DNA of 64,000 nucleotides from Nitrobacteraceae bacterium AZCC 1564 (GCA_036924835.1 JBAGRR010000001.1:5037001-5101000); one strand, 5' to 3'. Positions 50,614-59,505 are shown, numbered from the stretch's first letter. Made by a program: numbers and translations. Notes: generated by a model not told the origin, from the sequence alone.

Positions 50614-51699
50614 TCAAGCGGCGGAGACAGCCGCACTCTCGTAGGCAACATGTCCACGCCCTCCACGCTTTACGTCGTAGAGACGGTCGTCGGCGCGTCG
50701 CTTGAGTGAGCGGGCGCTATCTCCGTGAACCGCCGCCGCTAGGCCGATACTCGCGCCTATCGTGACGCTATTGGTAGCGATCATGAACGGCCTTTCGAGC
50801 GCGAGCACAATACGTTCTGCCGCGCGCGAGGCGTCGGCTACACCGAACGCTACGTCAAATAAGACGGCAAATTCGTCGCCGCCAAGACGAGCAACGAGGT
50901 GGCGATCGTCAAGTTCGGCGAGGATCCGCGTAGCCACCGACTTTAGTAATTCGTCGCCTGCGTCATGACCGTGGGTATCGTTAACAGCCTTAAATCGGTC
51001 AAGATCAATCATGGCGACCACAGCGATAGCGCCGGAAGCCAGCCGCTCCGTGAGCACGCCGTCAAATGCTGCGCGGTTGGCAAGGCCCGTTAACGCATCC
51101 GTCGAAGCTGAGCGCGCCATATGATACTCCGCAAGCAGTTGAGCGCGGACGCGACCATGCATCATATTTATCAGCTGCAGCGTCCCGATCCAATGAAGTG
51201 CCAGCAGGATCGCTGCTACCCAGTAATAGAAGCCTCGAGCTGCAATGGCGGATACGATGAGCAGCGCAAACAGCGTGGAGACGTTCGGAATTGCGAGCGC
51301 CGGCGCTGCAGCGCCTCTGATCGTCACGCCTGAGAGGTGTGCCGATGCGGCGAGCGCAACGAGAGCGATAGCAACGTCATCGCCTAGCGAGAATGCCCGT
51401 ACAATGAGAGCGGCGATCTGCGCTGCAGCGACGACGCCGATCGCCAGCAGAATCGGCAGATAAGCGGAGGTTGAGCTGCATAGCTTGCTAAATCCGATGC
51501 GCAACGCAATCAACACGACATTAGACATCGCCAATGAAGTTATTACAACGTCGCCTGTTTTCAGCCATAGCGCAGTCGAAATCACTGTGAGAGCGAGCAG
51601 GTAAGTAACTAAAAAGCGTTCAGCAACGAGCGTCGATTGAAGACTGCGGGCCACTGAATGCGGCAGAGCCGGGTCAATGAATTGTATCTTTGGCAACAT
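50614..51699 (-). CDS. Membrane diguanylate cyclase (GGDEF)
   Basis: 361 residues. Hydrophobic segments fill residues 30-180 (FLVTYLLALTVISTALWL, ILLAIGVVAAAQIAALIV, YYWVAAILLALHWIGTLQLI). The GGDEF domain follows from about 195: STDALTGLANRAAFDGVL, IDLDRFKAVNDTHGHDAGDE, and the intact LGGDEFAVLF near 272, so cyclic-di-GMP synthesis is expected. No obvious RxxD inhibitory site before the motif was identified. No EAL domain. The gene is isolated between tail repeats T3 and T4. Confidence 0.9.
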   Translation of the reverse strand: MLPKIQFIDPALPHSVARSLQSTLVAERFLVTYLLALTVISTALWLKTGDVVITSLAMSNVVLIALRIGFSKLCSSTSAYLPILLAIGVVAAAQIAALIVRAFSLGDDVAIALVALAASAHLSGVTIRGAAAPALAIPNVSTLFALLIVSAIAARGFYYWVAAILLALHWIGTLQLINMMHGRVRAQLLAEYHMARSASTDALTGLANRAAFDGVLTERLASGAIAVVAMIDLDRFKAVNDTHGHDAGDELLKSVATRILAELDDRHLVARLGGDEFAVLFDVAFGVADASRAAERIVLALERPFMIATNSVTIGASIGLAAAVHGDSARSLKRRADDRLYDVKRGGRGHVAYESAAVSAA

Positions 51700-51992
51700 C
51701 TAAGGCCCCACGGCAATGTAGCCACCATCGCACGCATCGGTTTCTCGGAAGTTCACAAGGGCGGTAAGCGCGTCGTGACCTTAATGCATAAAATTGTGCA
51801 TATCGGCAGGCACCTGGGGCATTGGAGCGATCAACTTCGGCGTCAAAAGGAATCTTGCAGGACTGCGTCTGATGCCCCAAATGGAGAAGGTATCGCTCGC
51901 GCAACACTGTGCAAATCTGACGGGCTCCCGCACAATCGGCGTTCCATGTCGGATGTGGTCAGACGCAGACATCAACTTGTACTCGTTTTAAC
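51700..51992. other. Spacer before tail repeat T4
   Basis: No gene. The last 40 bases (CAGACATCAACTTGTACTCG then TTTTAACGGCG) are shared with the sequence before tail repeat T5. Confidence 0.5.
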
Positions 51993-52053
51993 GGCGTTTC
52001 CGCCACCGCGATCGGTTCGGCCTACACGGGGCTGAAGGGCATCACGGGGGTAG
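51993..52053 (+). repeat. Gene-tail repeat T4 (short)
   Basis: Only the last 60 bases of the gene tail are present (CGCCACCGCGATCGGTTCGG onward), with an extra G before the stop codon. Confidence 0.85.
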
Positions 52054-52249
52054 GGGGATTGTCGTTTATTTTTCAGTCGGCGCTTCCGCGCTCAACGACG
52101 AGTCGTTCTTTTTCGCAGTAAATGCGCAGGAGGTCCGCAGCAGCGTTGCCCGCGCGCTTGGCCTGGGCTGGCCCGACTAGGGTTCGGTTGGACTCAAAAG
52201 AAATCGAAAGCGGCGGCGGCGCCCTCGATCGCCAAACTGGGATTCGAGT

Positions 52250-53527
52250 TCAACGTGCGACGGTGCTGCTGTAAGTGACCCGATAGACTGCGCCGTTGAA
52301 GTCATCGGAAATCAGCATCGACCCGTCTTTGATGAACTCCACGTCGACCGGGCGCCCAACATAGTTGTTGTTCTCGATGAAGCCAGTGATGAACGGCTCG
52401 ATCGACTTCACTGCACCGTCTTCGCTGAGTTTTGCCACAACAATATCCCCGCCGCTCTTCTTGGTTCGATTCCAGGAGCCGTGGCGCGCGATGAAGATCG
52501 CGTTGCGATACTCAGACGGAAACATCTCCCCGGTGTAGAACCGCATCCCAAGCGCGGCCGTATGCGGGCCCAGCAATGCGATCGGCTTGGTGAACTCGTC
52601 GCACGAGCGACCCCACCCGAATTCCTGATCCGTAATGTTGCCCTGGTGGCAATAGGGGTAGCCGAAGTTGTCCTTGCCGGGCTGGGTGAGCCGATTGAGC
52701 TTGTCTTCAGGGATGTCTTCCGACAGCCAGTCGCGACTGTTTTCCGTGAAATAGAGCTGCTTGGTGGTCGGACTGAAGTCCATTCCGACGATCTGGCGGA
52801 TGCCCCGCGCCACGACTTCCGCGCCGCTGCCGTCGAGGTTGATGCGGCGGATTTGTGCATGGGCAGGAGAGGGCATACAGATGTTGCACGGCGCGCCAAC
52901 CTGGAAATAGAGCTTGTCGTCCGGCCCGATGGTGAGGAACTTCCAGCCATGGCCCTCATCTTTCGGCAGGTCGTCGTAGATGATGACCGGCTTTGGCGGG
53001 TTGTCGAGGTTGTCCTCGATCTTTTCGACCTTCGAAATTCTGGAGAGCTCCGCGATGTACAGTACGCCGTCCTTGAAGGCGAGGCCGTTTGGCCGATACG
53101 GCCCCGAGTAGATCGGCTTGACCTCGCGCTTTTCGCCCCTGTCGACGATGGCATAGACCTTGTCGAGCAAGCGGCTGCCGACGAACACCGTGCCCTTGTC
53201 CCCCTGCCGCAGCGTGCGCGCATTGCCTACGCCCGCCGCATAGAGTTCGATCTTGAAGCCCTTCGGCGCCTTCAGCTTCTCGGTCGGCAGCTTGTCGGCG
53301 GCGGTCGGAATTGGCGGCGGTGCGATTGGCGAAAGCGGGACCCCAGTCGCCGCTTCAGGCCGCCCTTGAGCCCAGGGCGGAGCGGCGGCAGGTCCAGTTG
53401 GGGCGGCTGCCGCGGGGGCGGCGGGTTGAGGCGCTGGCTGTTGCGCAACTGCAGGCCAAGCCGCGAAGGTCGCGGCAATGGTTCCGGCGCACAGCAGTCT
53501 GCGCCCGATCGAAGCGTTTAAGGTCAT
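52250..53527 (-). CDS. PQQ-dependent sugar dehydrogenase-like (sorbosone dehydrogenase type) protein
   Basis: 425 residues. Signal peptide RRLLCAGTIAATFAAWPAVA, then a Pro/Ala-rich linker. The propeller starts near residue 80 (LKAPKGFKIELYAAGVGNAR). Characteristic segments are RPNGLAFKDGVLYIAELSRI, DKLYFQVGAPCNICMPS, and RQIVGMDFSPTTKQLYFTEN, then GMRFYTGEMFPSEYRNAIFI, RHGSWNRTKKSGGDIVVAKL and GRPVDVEFIKDGSMLISDD. It is predicted to oxidise an aldose-like substrate in the periplasm with PQQ, or to be a haem-free relative. No PQQ synthesis genes are in the window. Confidence 0.8.
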   Translation of the reverse strand: MTLNASIGRRLLCAGTIAATFAAWPAVAQQPAPQPAAPAAAAPTGPAAAPPWAQGRPEAATGVPLSPIAPPPIPTAADKLPTEKLKAPKGFKIELYAAGVGNARTLRQGDKGTVFVGSRLLDKVYAIVDRGEKREVKPIYSGPYRPNGLAFKDGVLYIAELSRISKVEKIEDNLDNPPKPVIIYDDLPKDEGHGWKFLTIGPDDKLYFQVGAPCNICMPSPAHAQIRRINLDGSGAEVVARGIRQIVGMDFSPTTKQLYFTENSRDWLSEDIPEDKLNRLTQPGKDNFGYPYCHQGNITDQEFGWGRSCDEFTKPIALLGPHTAALGMRFYTGEMFPSEYRNAIFIARHGSWNRTKKSGGDIVVAKLSEDGAVKSIEPFITGFIENNNYVGRPVDVEFIKDGSMLISDDFNGAVYRVTYSSTVAR

Positions 53528-53806
53528 GATGGTCCTCCCTCATGCGGAAGCCCTTCTCGTCGCCATCGGCAAAACAGGCAGTCGCAGCAAGGGGCCGCTC
53601 CTGGCAATGCGGCGACGCGATTTCATTGCGATCCTTGGGGGGCATGACGGTCACGCCTCCGAAGGAAACGCATCAGCCAATGCCTGTAAGCTAGCACTTT
53701 GCGAACGGACGGCCAGTGGGAAGTGGCACCCAACCTGCCTTAGGACGCTAACCGATCTGATGTCCGAGATGGTCAGAAGCAGACATCAACTTGTAACTCG
53801 TTTTAA
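53528..53806. other. Spacer before tail repeat T5
   Basis: No gene. Its end (GTCAGAAGCAGACATCAACT onward) matches the left flank of T4. Confidence 0.5.
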
Positions 53807-53868
53807 CGGCGTCGCCGCCCACCGCGATCGGCTCGGCCTACACGGGGCTCAAGGGGATTGTGGGGTGA
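53807..53868 (+). repeat. Gene-tail repeat T5 (short)
   Basis: The last 60 bases of the gene tail with one extra C (GCCGCCCACCGCGATCGG). It is followed by the second copy of the 415-base repeat. Confidence 0.9.
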
Positions 53869-54042
53869 GGGGGCTGCCGCTTATGTTTCAGTTGACGCTT
53901 TCCGCGCTCGTGAGGCGATTGCAACTGCGCGCGCCTCCCGTAGCGGCCCCGTCACGCTGCTCTTCCTGACGCGGCCGTTCAGCTTCATGTTGGAGGAGCA
54001 TTTTTTGTTTTGACGATATGATCGTGGTCAATGGAGGTTATT

Positions 54043-54228
54043 GTGAAAATACCTGCAGTATTTTTATCATTGTCTCTCGCGTTGATTTTCCTGACTGGTC
54101 CATCGCTGGCGGGAACCTACGAGCAGTGTGAACGCATCGCTTCAAAGCGTTATCAGGGCACCGATGCAACCGCCTACAGAGCGAAAGAGCGATTCATTAA
54201 GAGCTGTATGATGGCCCAAAAGAAATAA
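54043..54228 (+). CDS. Small secreted protein, copy 2
   Basis: The 61-residue protein is the same as that encoded at 47149-47334, with the same GTG start and GGAGG site. Two unchanged copies about 7 kb apart indicate a recent duplication. Confidence 0.7.
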   Translation: MKIPAVFLSLSLALIFLTGPSLAGTYEQCERIASKRYQGTDATAYRAKERFIKSCMMAQKK

Positions 54229-54246
54229 GGCACCGATCGAGCGGTC

Positions 54247-54275
54247 GCGCTCCTTCACCGGAGCGCGGCTTTTTT
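54247..54275 (+). terminator. Rho-independent terminator, copy 2
   Basis: The same GCGCTCC / GGAGCGC hairpin and T-run as at 47353. Confidence 0.8.
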
Positions 54276-54515
54276 GTTTGAGGTTTTTGTTGCAGCACCT
54301 GTTGTTCGGATGGGCTTGACCGGCATCCGCGTGAGGACAATTTCGGCCCGACAGGAAAAGCCAGGCGCCTAGCTCAAGGGTGAGTTTCACAGAACGCACG
54401 TCTCTGCTGTCAGTCGCACGGGTTAATCCCTTCGAGGAGTGCAAGATGCTGATTTTCCAAAATATGGTGGCAGTGGCGCCTGAGGCCCGCTTCGCGTTTC
54501 CCCAGGAGTTTTGTT

Positions 54516-56732
54516 GTGCGGAATACAAGTCGAGCCGGGCGCTTCACGCCACTCCACCCGCGGCTTGCAGCAGCGGGGTTCAGCGCCGCCCTACCGCTTG
54601 CTGAGCGGTTCTTCCGGCATAAAGGCATTCATCGTCCGAATAGCCATTTCGCTGCCGAGCGGGCGCGGGACTTGGTCGCAAGACTGGCGCGCGGCGAAAC
54701 GGCCTATCTCGTTGGCATAGGTCTCGGCGGATTCCACAACACGGGAGTTGCGCTCGTCGAGGTGAGCCCTGCTGGCGGTCTCCGGATCATCTGCAACAAT
54801 GAGGAAGAGCGCTTCTCGGGCCGAAAGCATACCAACGCCTATCCTCGCACATCGCTCAAAGTGATGACTGACATCATGAAGGGTTTGGGCATTGGCCCCG
54901 AGCGGATCGTCGCTTGCCTCGCGACCTACGATTACGCTCTGCTTGTCGCCTCGGGGTTTCGGTCCGTTCTGGAGGAGTTTCCCACAAGCCTGCACCTGCC
55001 GTTCCAGAGTTACGCTTCGGCCTTCGACGGCGACCAATTGAAGGAGGGATTCAAAGCCCCGGCCCGGTTGGGTCAGCTTTTCGGCCTCAATTGCCGCGTG
55101 CCAATCATTGGCATGCCGCACCACGACAATCACGCATGGTTCTCGTATTTGGCCTCGCCTTTCGCCAGCGAGCGGCACAAGACGATGATCGTCGTTGTCG
55201 ATGGTTCGGGCGACTTCGCCTCGACGACGCTCTATCTCGGCGAGAACGGCGCGGTTCGGCAAATCCGGAGCAACGCCAGCTTATTTGACTCGCTCGGAAT
55301 GTTTTACGCCATCATCAGCTCGACGCAGGGCGGCTGGACCGCGCTCAGCAGCGAAGGCCGATACATGGGCGCCGCAGCCTATGGCGACATGGATCGTTCG
55401 ACCAACACGTTCTATCGGCAGCTGCAAAACATCTTTGATCTTCGGGCGGACGGCGATGTGTATCTCAATCGGTCGCTCGCGAATTGGCCTAGGCGCATGT
55501 TTCGTCAGCCCTATACCGAGGATCTCTGCCAGATCCTGGGCCCGCCCATCGCGCCTGAGGAGATGTGGAATCCCGATGCCGTCCTGCGTGTCGAAGACAT
55601 CCATCACCGGCCGAATACGCAGGAAAGACTCGACAAGGCGGCGGCCACCCAGATGGTTTTCGAGGATGGTCTCATCCACATCATTGATGGTCTGATCCGC
55701 ATGACGGGCAGCGACCGGCTGGTGCTGACCGGCGGCGCGGCGCTCAACGCAGCTGCGAACATGCGCGTGCTGGAGCATTTCGACGGCGGCTACTACGGCC
55801 GCGTCGTCAAGCAATCGACGCGACTTCATTTGTGGACGCCGCCTGTGCCGAACGACGCCGGGGTCACGGTAGGAGCAGCTTACGCATTCGCCGCCGCCGC
55901 CGGGGTGGGTCTTGAGCCATCTCTTGGGCCGTCGCTTGGATCGTCCCTTGGGCCGTCGCTGCAGCACGCGTTCTATTGCGGTCGCGCGCCCCGCATGTCC
56001 GATATCCTCGCAGCTCTCAACGGTGCCGCCGATGTGACCTGGACTGACGTCGGCGATGCGTCGCACCGATCCGGGATAGAGGCCATCGCCGACCTTATGG
56101 CGTTCATCACCGCGAGAGACGGGATTATTGCGATCTTCCGGGGACCGGCAGAGACGGGGCCGCGAGCGCTGGGTCACAGATCGATCTTGGCCAACCCTTG
56201 CAACCCGCGCACGCGCGAACTGCTTAACGCGCGCGTCAAATATCGCGAAGCGATCCGGCCGCTCGCGCCTATGGCGACGCTGTCGGCGGCAAAGGCTTTG
56301 TTCGACTTGTCCGAGGGCGCCTCGGACGATGACTACAATGCCTATAACTACATGGTCCTGACCGCGAGAGCCAAGCCTCATGCGCGCGTCCAAATTCCCG
56401 CCGTCATTCACGTCGATGGAACGGCGCGGCTGCAGATCGTGCGCGAGCATACCGATGCCGTCACGCACGCCTATTTGAAGGCGCTTGGAAGGCGGATCGG
56501 CGTCGAGGTTGCCGTGAACACATCCTTCAACGTCGGCGGACCGATCGCGCAAACCCCCATCCAGGCGCTGGAGACTCTGCGCCGCGCGAAGGGCATGGAC
56601 GGTGTATTCATGTTCTCAGAGGAAGGGCAGGTTATCGCAGCCTGGACCAGGGAAACGGCAACCCGTGCGGCGGCGCGGATCCCTGAATGGCTCGTGGTGT
56701 GGCAAAGCGAAACGAACGCCGCGGTCGGGTGA
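54516..56732 (+). CDS. Carbamoyltransferase, NodU/CmcH family
   Basis: 738 residues from GTG 54516, with AGGAG seven bases upstream. The N-terminal part (residues 60-470) has the Kae1-like fold: YLVGIGLGGFHNTGVALVEV, NNEEERFSGRKHTNAYPRTS, metal-binding-type HHDNHAWFSY, VVVDGSGDFASTT and VLTGGAALNAAANMR. The C-terminal domain has FRGPAETGPRALGHRSILAN, KYREAIRPLAPMA and NTSFNVGGPIAQTP. These enzymes transfer carbamoyl from carbamoyl phosphate to a hydroxyl of an antibiotic, sugar or Nod factor. No biosynthetic cluster surrounds it, so the acceptor is unknown. A short repeat encodes SLGPSLGSSLGPSL near residue 470. Confidence 0.9.
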   Translation: MRNTSRAGRFTPLHPRLAAAGFSAALPLAERFFRHKGIHRPNSHFAAERARDLVARLARGETAYLVGIGLGGFHNTGVALVEVSPAGGLRIICNNEEERFSGRKHTNAYPRTSLKVMTDIMKGLGIGPERIVACLATYDYALLVASGFRSVLEEFPTSLHLPFQSYASAFDGDQLKEGFKAPARLGQLFGLNCRVPIIGMPHHDNHAWFSYLASPFASERHKTMIVVVDGSGDFASTTLYLGENGAVRQIRSNASLFDSLGMFYAIISSTQGGWTALSSEGRYMGAAAYGDMDRSTNTFYRQLQNIFDLRADGDVYLNRSLANWPRRMFRQPYTEDLCQILGPPIAPEEMWNPDAVLRVEDIHHRPNTQERLDKAAATQMVFEDGLIHIIDGLIRMTGSDRLVLTGGAALNAAANMRVLEHFDGGYYGRVVKQSTRLHLWTPPVPNDAGVTVGAAYAFAAAAGVGLEPSLGPSLGSSLGPSLQHAFYCGRAPRMSDILAALNGAADVTWTDVGDASHRSGIEAIADLMAFITARDGIIAIFRGPAETGPRALGHRSILANPCNPRTRELLNARVKYREAIRPLAPMATLSAAKALFDLSEGASDDDYNAYNYMVLTARAKPHARVQIPAVIHVDGTARLQIVREHTDAVTHAYLKALGRRIGVEVAVNTSFNVGGPIAQTPIQALETLRRAKGMDGVFMFSEEGQVIAAWTRETATRAAARIPEWLVVWQSETNAAVG

Positions 56733-56811
56733 TCTGGAGTGCGGGCGTATTGAAAAAGCGTGTGAGGTTCTTTTTCAGGGAAGACGTTCGACGAACAAGG
56801 GAGGCTTGCGA

Positions 56812-57264
56812 ATGTACGCCAATATTCTCTTGAGCACGGATGGATCGGAAGTCGCGAGAAAAGGCGTTGAGCATGGGATGGCTTTGGCAAAGGCCTTGAA
56901 TGCGAAAGTGACCGTCATCACCGTGACGGAGCAGCTGCTGACCGGCTACGGGGGCGGGCACGGCGCATGGATTCCCCCGCAGGAAATGGTTGATAGCTAT
57001 GACGCGGCCCAGAAGGAGCGTGCGGGAAAAGTGCTCGATGACATTCGAACCATGGCGGAGCAGGCCGGGATATCTGCAGACGTCGTGCATGTCTCGAACG
57101 CGCTCCACCCAGCCGCTGTGATTATCGACGCGGCAAAGTCCAGAGGCTGCGACTTGATCGTCATGGCCTCTCATGGCCATCGCGGCCTCAAGAAGCTGCT
57201 GCTTGGGAGCCAGACATCGGAGGTTCTGGCCGACGGAAGCGTGCCGGTGTTGGTCGTGCGTTGA
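56812..57264 (+). CDS. Universal stress protein (UspA family)
   Basis: 150 residues from ATG 56812, preceded by GGGAGG. It begins with YANILLSTDGSEVARKGVEH and ends with the nucleotide-binding motif ASHGHRGLKKLLLGSQTSEV and PVLVVR, matching the G-x2-G-x9-G-(S/T) pattern of ATP-binding UspA proteins. It lies 79 bases after the carbamoyltransferase gene and may be co-transcribed with it. Confidence 0.9.
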   Translation: MYANILLSTDGSEVARKGVEHGMALAKALNAKVTVITVTEQLLTGYGGGHGAWIPPQEMVDSYDAAQKERAGKVLDDIRTMAEQAGISADVVHVSNALHPAAVIIDAAKSRGCDLIVMASHGHRGLKKLLLGSQTSEVLADGSVPVLVVR

Positions 57265-57389
57265 CAGACATGAAGTGTCCCGGCGCTGGTCGCGCGCTAA
57301 CAAACATAAGGACGGTGCAGCGTGTGGTGAACCGGCGCTTGGATCGTCAATGACAACGAGGGTGCGGTGAAACTGGCCTTTTCGGGAGA

Positions 57390-57588
57390 CTTCGCCGCCG
57401 AGCGCGGCTGATCCAGGATCGGATGCAAACGGCAGGCCCGATGATCGGCGTCGCTGCCACCGCGATTGGTTCGGCCTAGAGCATGATCCGGAAAAGTGTG
57501 CCGCGGTTTTCCGAAAGGATCATGCTCAAATCATAACCTAAAGCGCGTCTCATCGCGCTTGAGGGGGCTGAAGGGGATCGTGGGGTGA
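57390..57588 (+). repeat. Gene-tail repeat T6, interrupted
   Basis: The tail (CTTCGCCG ... ATCCAGGATCGGATGCAAAC ... GGTTCGGCC) is interrupted after GGCCTA by a palindromic GAGCATGATC repeat and resumes with GGGGCTGAAGGGGATCG. Confidence 0.9.
57478..57563. repeat. GAGCATGATC repeat inserted in tail repeat T6
   Basis: First hairpin GAGCATGATCCGGAAAA ... GGATCATGCTC, linker AAATCATAACC, and a shortened second hairpin TAAAGCGCG ... CGCGCTTGA. The uninterrupted copies of the tail define the insertion point. Confidence 0.9.
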
Positions 57589-57692
57589 GGGGAGAAGAAT
57601 CTGGCTTGGTGTCAGCTTTCATTTGCCCAAGAGCGAGCGCATACGTCGCGACACTCCCTCGATCAGTGAGGCGCACATAGCCGCTGATGTGT

Positions 57693-57854
57693 CTAATTCG
57701 TATTGGTGCGTTGCCAGCGCTCGAGGTCTTCGGGTGAGAGTTCACCCGGATCCTGCTCCTTCTCGACCGGCTGCTTCCAGGGGGTGTCGGTTTGCTTGAA
57801 GGTCTCCTTGTCGGTCCGCTGCCGCGGGTCGTCGTTTGGCTTCTCTCGCTGCAT
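57693..57854 (-). CDS. Small hydrophilic protein (53 residues)
   Basis: MQREKPNDDPRQRTDKETFK then a Pro/Glu-rich middle and PEDLERWQRTNTN. A strong AAGGAG site eight bases before the ATG supports translation. It is the last gene of a three-gene minus-strand operon of tiny genes. Unknown function. Confidence 0.6.
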   Translation of the reverse strand: MQREKPNDDPRQRTDKETFKQTDTPWKQPVEKEQDPGELSPEDLERWQRTNTN

Positions 57855-57866
57855 GTAGTCACTCCT

Positions 57867-58013
57867 TCAATTCCGCGGCCCATTTGAATTCAGAGAAATA
57901 CTTTCGGTCGCGGCCGGGTTCATCTCTCTTGAAGCGTTGAGCGAGGCGATGGCCTGCAGCGCCACAAGCAGGATGGCCAAAATCCCACCCATTAAAAGAA
58001 AGTGGTCGTTCAT
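57867..58013 (-). CDS. Tiny single-span membrane protein (48 residues)
   Basis: MNDHFLLMGGILAILLVALQ, then AIASLNASREMNPAATES. One transmembrane helix, residues 5-24. GGAG precedes the start, and the start codon overlaps the stop of the upstream gene (ATGA), so it is translationally coupled. Confidence 0.55.
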   Translation of the reverse strand: MNDHFLLMGGILAILLVALQAIASLNASREMNPAATESISLNSNGPRN

Positions 58014-58189
58014 CGATCCGTTTCTCCTCGCCGGTCTATAGCGACTTCGAAATCGGCCGGTCGTTCGCGCCGCGCGCTTCTCTCAGCGGCAATCGGCAAC
58101 TGCTCCGCAAGTTCCACCGCGAGACGGAAATCGCCACGGCGGATCATTTGATATGTCGTACGCTGAAAAAACGTGTAGGCTTTCATCAT
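58010..58189 (-). CDS. Small basic protein (59 residues)
   Basis: MMKAYTFFQRTTYQMIRRGD then FRLAVELAEQLPIAAERSAR. Its TGA stop overlaps the ATG of the 48-residue membrane protein. The ribosome site is weak. Upstream in-frame sequence lacks coding character. Confidence 0.45.
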   Translation of the reverse strand: MMKAYTFFQRTTYQMIRRGDFRLAVELAEQLPIAAERSARRERPADFEVAIDRRGETDR

Positions 58190-58266
58190 CGCCGGCACGG
58201 ACTTTGGCCGTCGGTGACTGAGAGACCACTTGAGCTCCCGACTGTCCTCTAACAGCAAAGTGGTCT

Positions 58267-58461
58267 GTGACTCGAATACAATCCACCTATCAGGCGCAGG
58301 TGCGCAATCAAGCTTATCGGCTTCGGCGAGAAGCAGACAGCCTTTCGCGCGGCAGTGCACGCGATGCACTGCTGTTGCAAGCGAAAGGGCTTGCGCGCGC
58401 GGCCATCCTGAAAGGCCGTCAACTGTTCGGCACGTCAGCCACCGAAAGAACAACCGAATGA
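58267..58461 (+). CDS. Small basic protein (64 residues)
   Basis: GTG start; IQSTYQAQVRNQAYRLRREA then LLQAKGLARAAILKGRQLFG. Helical and Arg-rich. Coupled by ATGA to the next gene. Divergent from the tiny-gene operon on the other strand. No family recognised. Confidence 0.5.
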   Translation: MTRIQSTYQAQVRNQAYRLRREADSLSRGSARDALLLQAKGLARAAILKGRQLFGTSATERTTE

Positions 58462-58688
58462 GACACGTGACAAACCGGACGTGGATGCCGGCGCAGATCG
58501 AAGAACTGAGACAACTGGTTGAGGCTGGCGCATCTCCCGTTAAGGCCGCCGCGCGCCTGAAGCGGTCCATACTGTCGGTGCAGATCAAAGCCAAGGACTT
58601 GGGCTACCCGTTCGCGGACAAGCGCGTGGTGAAGCGGCGGCGGTTGATGCGCGAAGCCGAAGTGCGGAGAAAAATGGGGCTGCAGTAA
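58458..58688 (+). CDS. Small putative DNA-binding protein (76 residues)
   Basis: WMPAQIEELRQLVEAGASPV then KAAARLKRSILSVQIKAKDL has the spacing of a SANT/Myb-like or GcrA-like helix-turn-helix, followed by a basic tail. It starts within ATGA of the previous gene. DNA binding is an inference from the pattern. Confidence 0.5.
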   Translation: MRHVTNRTWMPAQIEELRQLVEAGASPVKAAARLKRSILSVQIKAKDLGYPFADKRVVKRRRLMREAEVRRKMGLQ

Positions 58689-59045
58689 ATCCGGCGGAAC
58701 GCGCGAAACAAGATGTCGCTTCTCTCGGCGTGACGCCTGACTCCCGGAGCAAAGTCGGTGTCACCCCTGTGGCCGGCTGGTTGCGTGCCCTGCCAACCGC
58801 ACCTGGCCAGCCGGCTCGCGCACCATTGTGGATTGACGATCACGTTTGAGGCGCGCCGGGCGCTTGTTCGGGCTGCGCGCCACATCGGCCGTCTCCTGAC
58901 CCACAGATCAGGAGGCAGCGCCGGTCGAGCTTGCGATTCCATCAGCTCGGCCGGCCAATGATGCTGCGCTGGCGCAAGGGATCAACTTCATTCGCGCTAT
59001 CGGACTATGACGCTGGAATCGCGGCATCCCTTGCGCGCGAATGGA
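58689..59045. other. Spacer before tail repeat T7
   Basis: No gene is supported. Confidence 0.4.
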
Positions 59046-59206
59046 CCCACGCAGCGCGTTTGCTCGGCCAGCATGGCGGCGAAGAAACCGTGTGCCGCCG
59101 CGCGCGGCTGATCCAGGATCTGATGCAAAACGGCAGGCCGGATGACCAGCGCCGCCGCCACTGCGATCGGCTCGGCCCACACAGCGCCTAAAGGCATCGC
59201 GGGCTG
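59046..59206 (+). pseudogene. Gene-tail repeat T7 (longest, diverged)
   Basis: Matches the zinc-ribbon membrane gene from about 46820 to its stop: ARLLGQHGGEETVCRRARLI then QDLMQ, compared with ARLLGQHVGEETLRRRARLI QDLMQ. One extra base in ATGCAAAACGG shifts the frame. It is the oldest-looking copy, with many substitutions. Confidence 0.85.
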
Positions 59207-59370
59207 AGGGGACCTCTAAGAGTCCGGATCGATGGCAGCTTCCCACACATTAGTAAGGGAAGGGCACGAGGTCCCGAAGGCCGCATCCGACGGCACATCC
59301 GCTCAGCGCCAATAGCGGTCGTCTCGCCGTCGCTGAGGAGATTTGAGGTCGAACGATATCCGTCTTGGGG
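59207..59370. other. Spacer without gene
   Basis: No coding or structural signal recognised. Confidence 0.4.
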
Positions 59371-59445
59371 GGGAGTGGATTTGGCATTCGCGACCCACCC
59401 GGCTGCGAGTTCGTCAAGCAGATGTCAAATGCAAAACTCCACGAG
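59371..59445. repeat. Single hairpin of the CTAG element family, decayed
   Basis: GGAGTGGATTTGGCATTCGC ... GCAGATGTCAAATGC ... CTCCACGAG. Arms have several mismatches and the ends are no longer CTAG. Confidence 0.75.
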
Positions 59446-59505
59446 ATGACGAATTTCGAGTTTCCTTCCGCGTCTGCGGCCATGGTGCGTCATCTCGACA
59501 TGACT

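Larger units (their letters stand above)
53869..54290. repeat. Long direct repeat, copy 2
   Basis: Second copy of 46979-47395. Differences are concentrated in the first 120 bases; the small gene, its ribosome site and its terminator are identical. Confidence 0.9.

Noticed and set aside
51066..51463. Plus-strand frames opposite the diguanylate cyclase
   Set aside because: They are antisense shadows of a strongly supported GGDEF gene.
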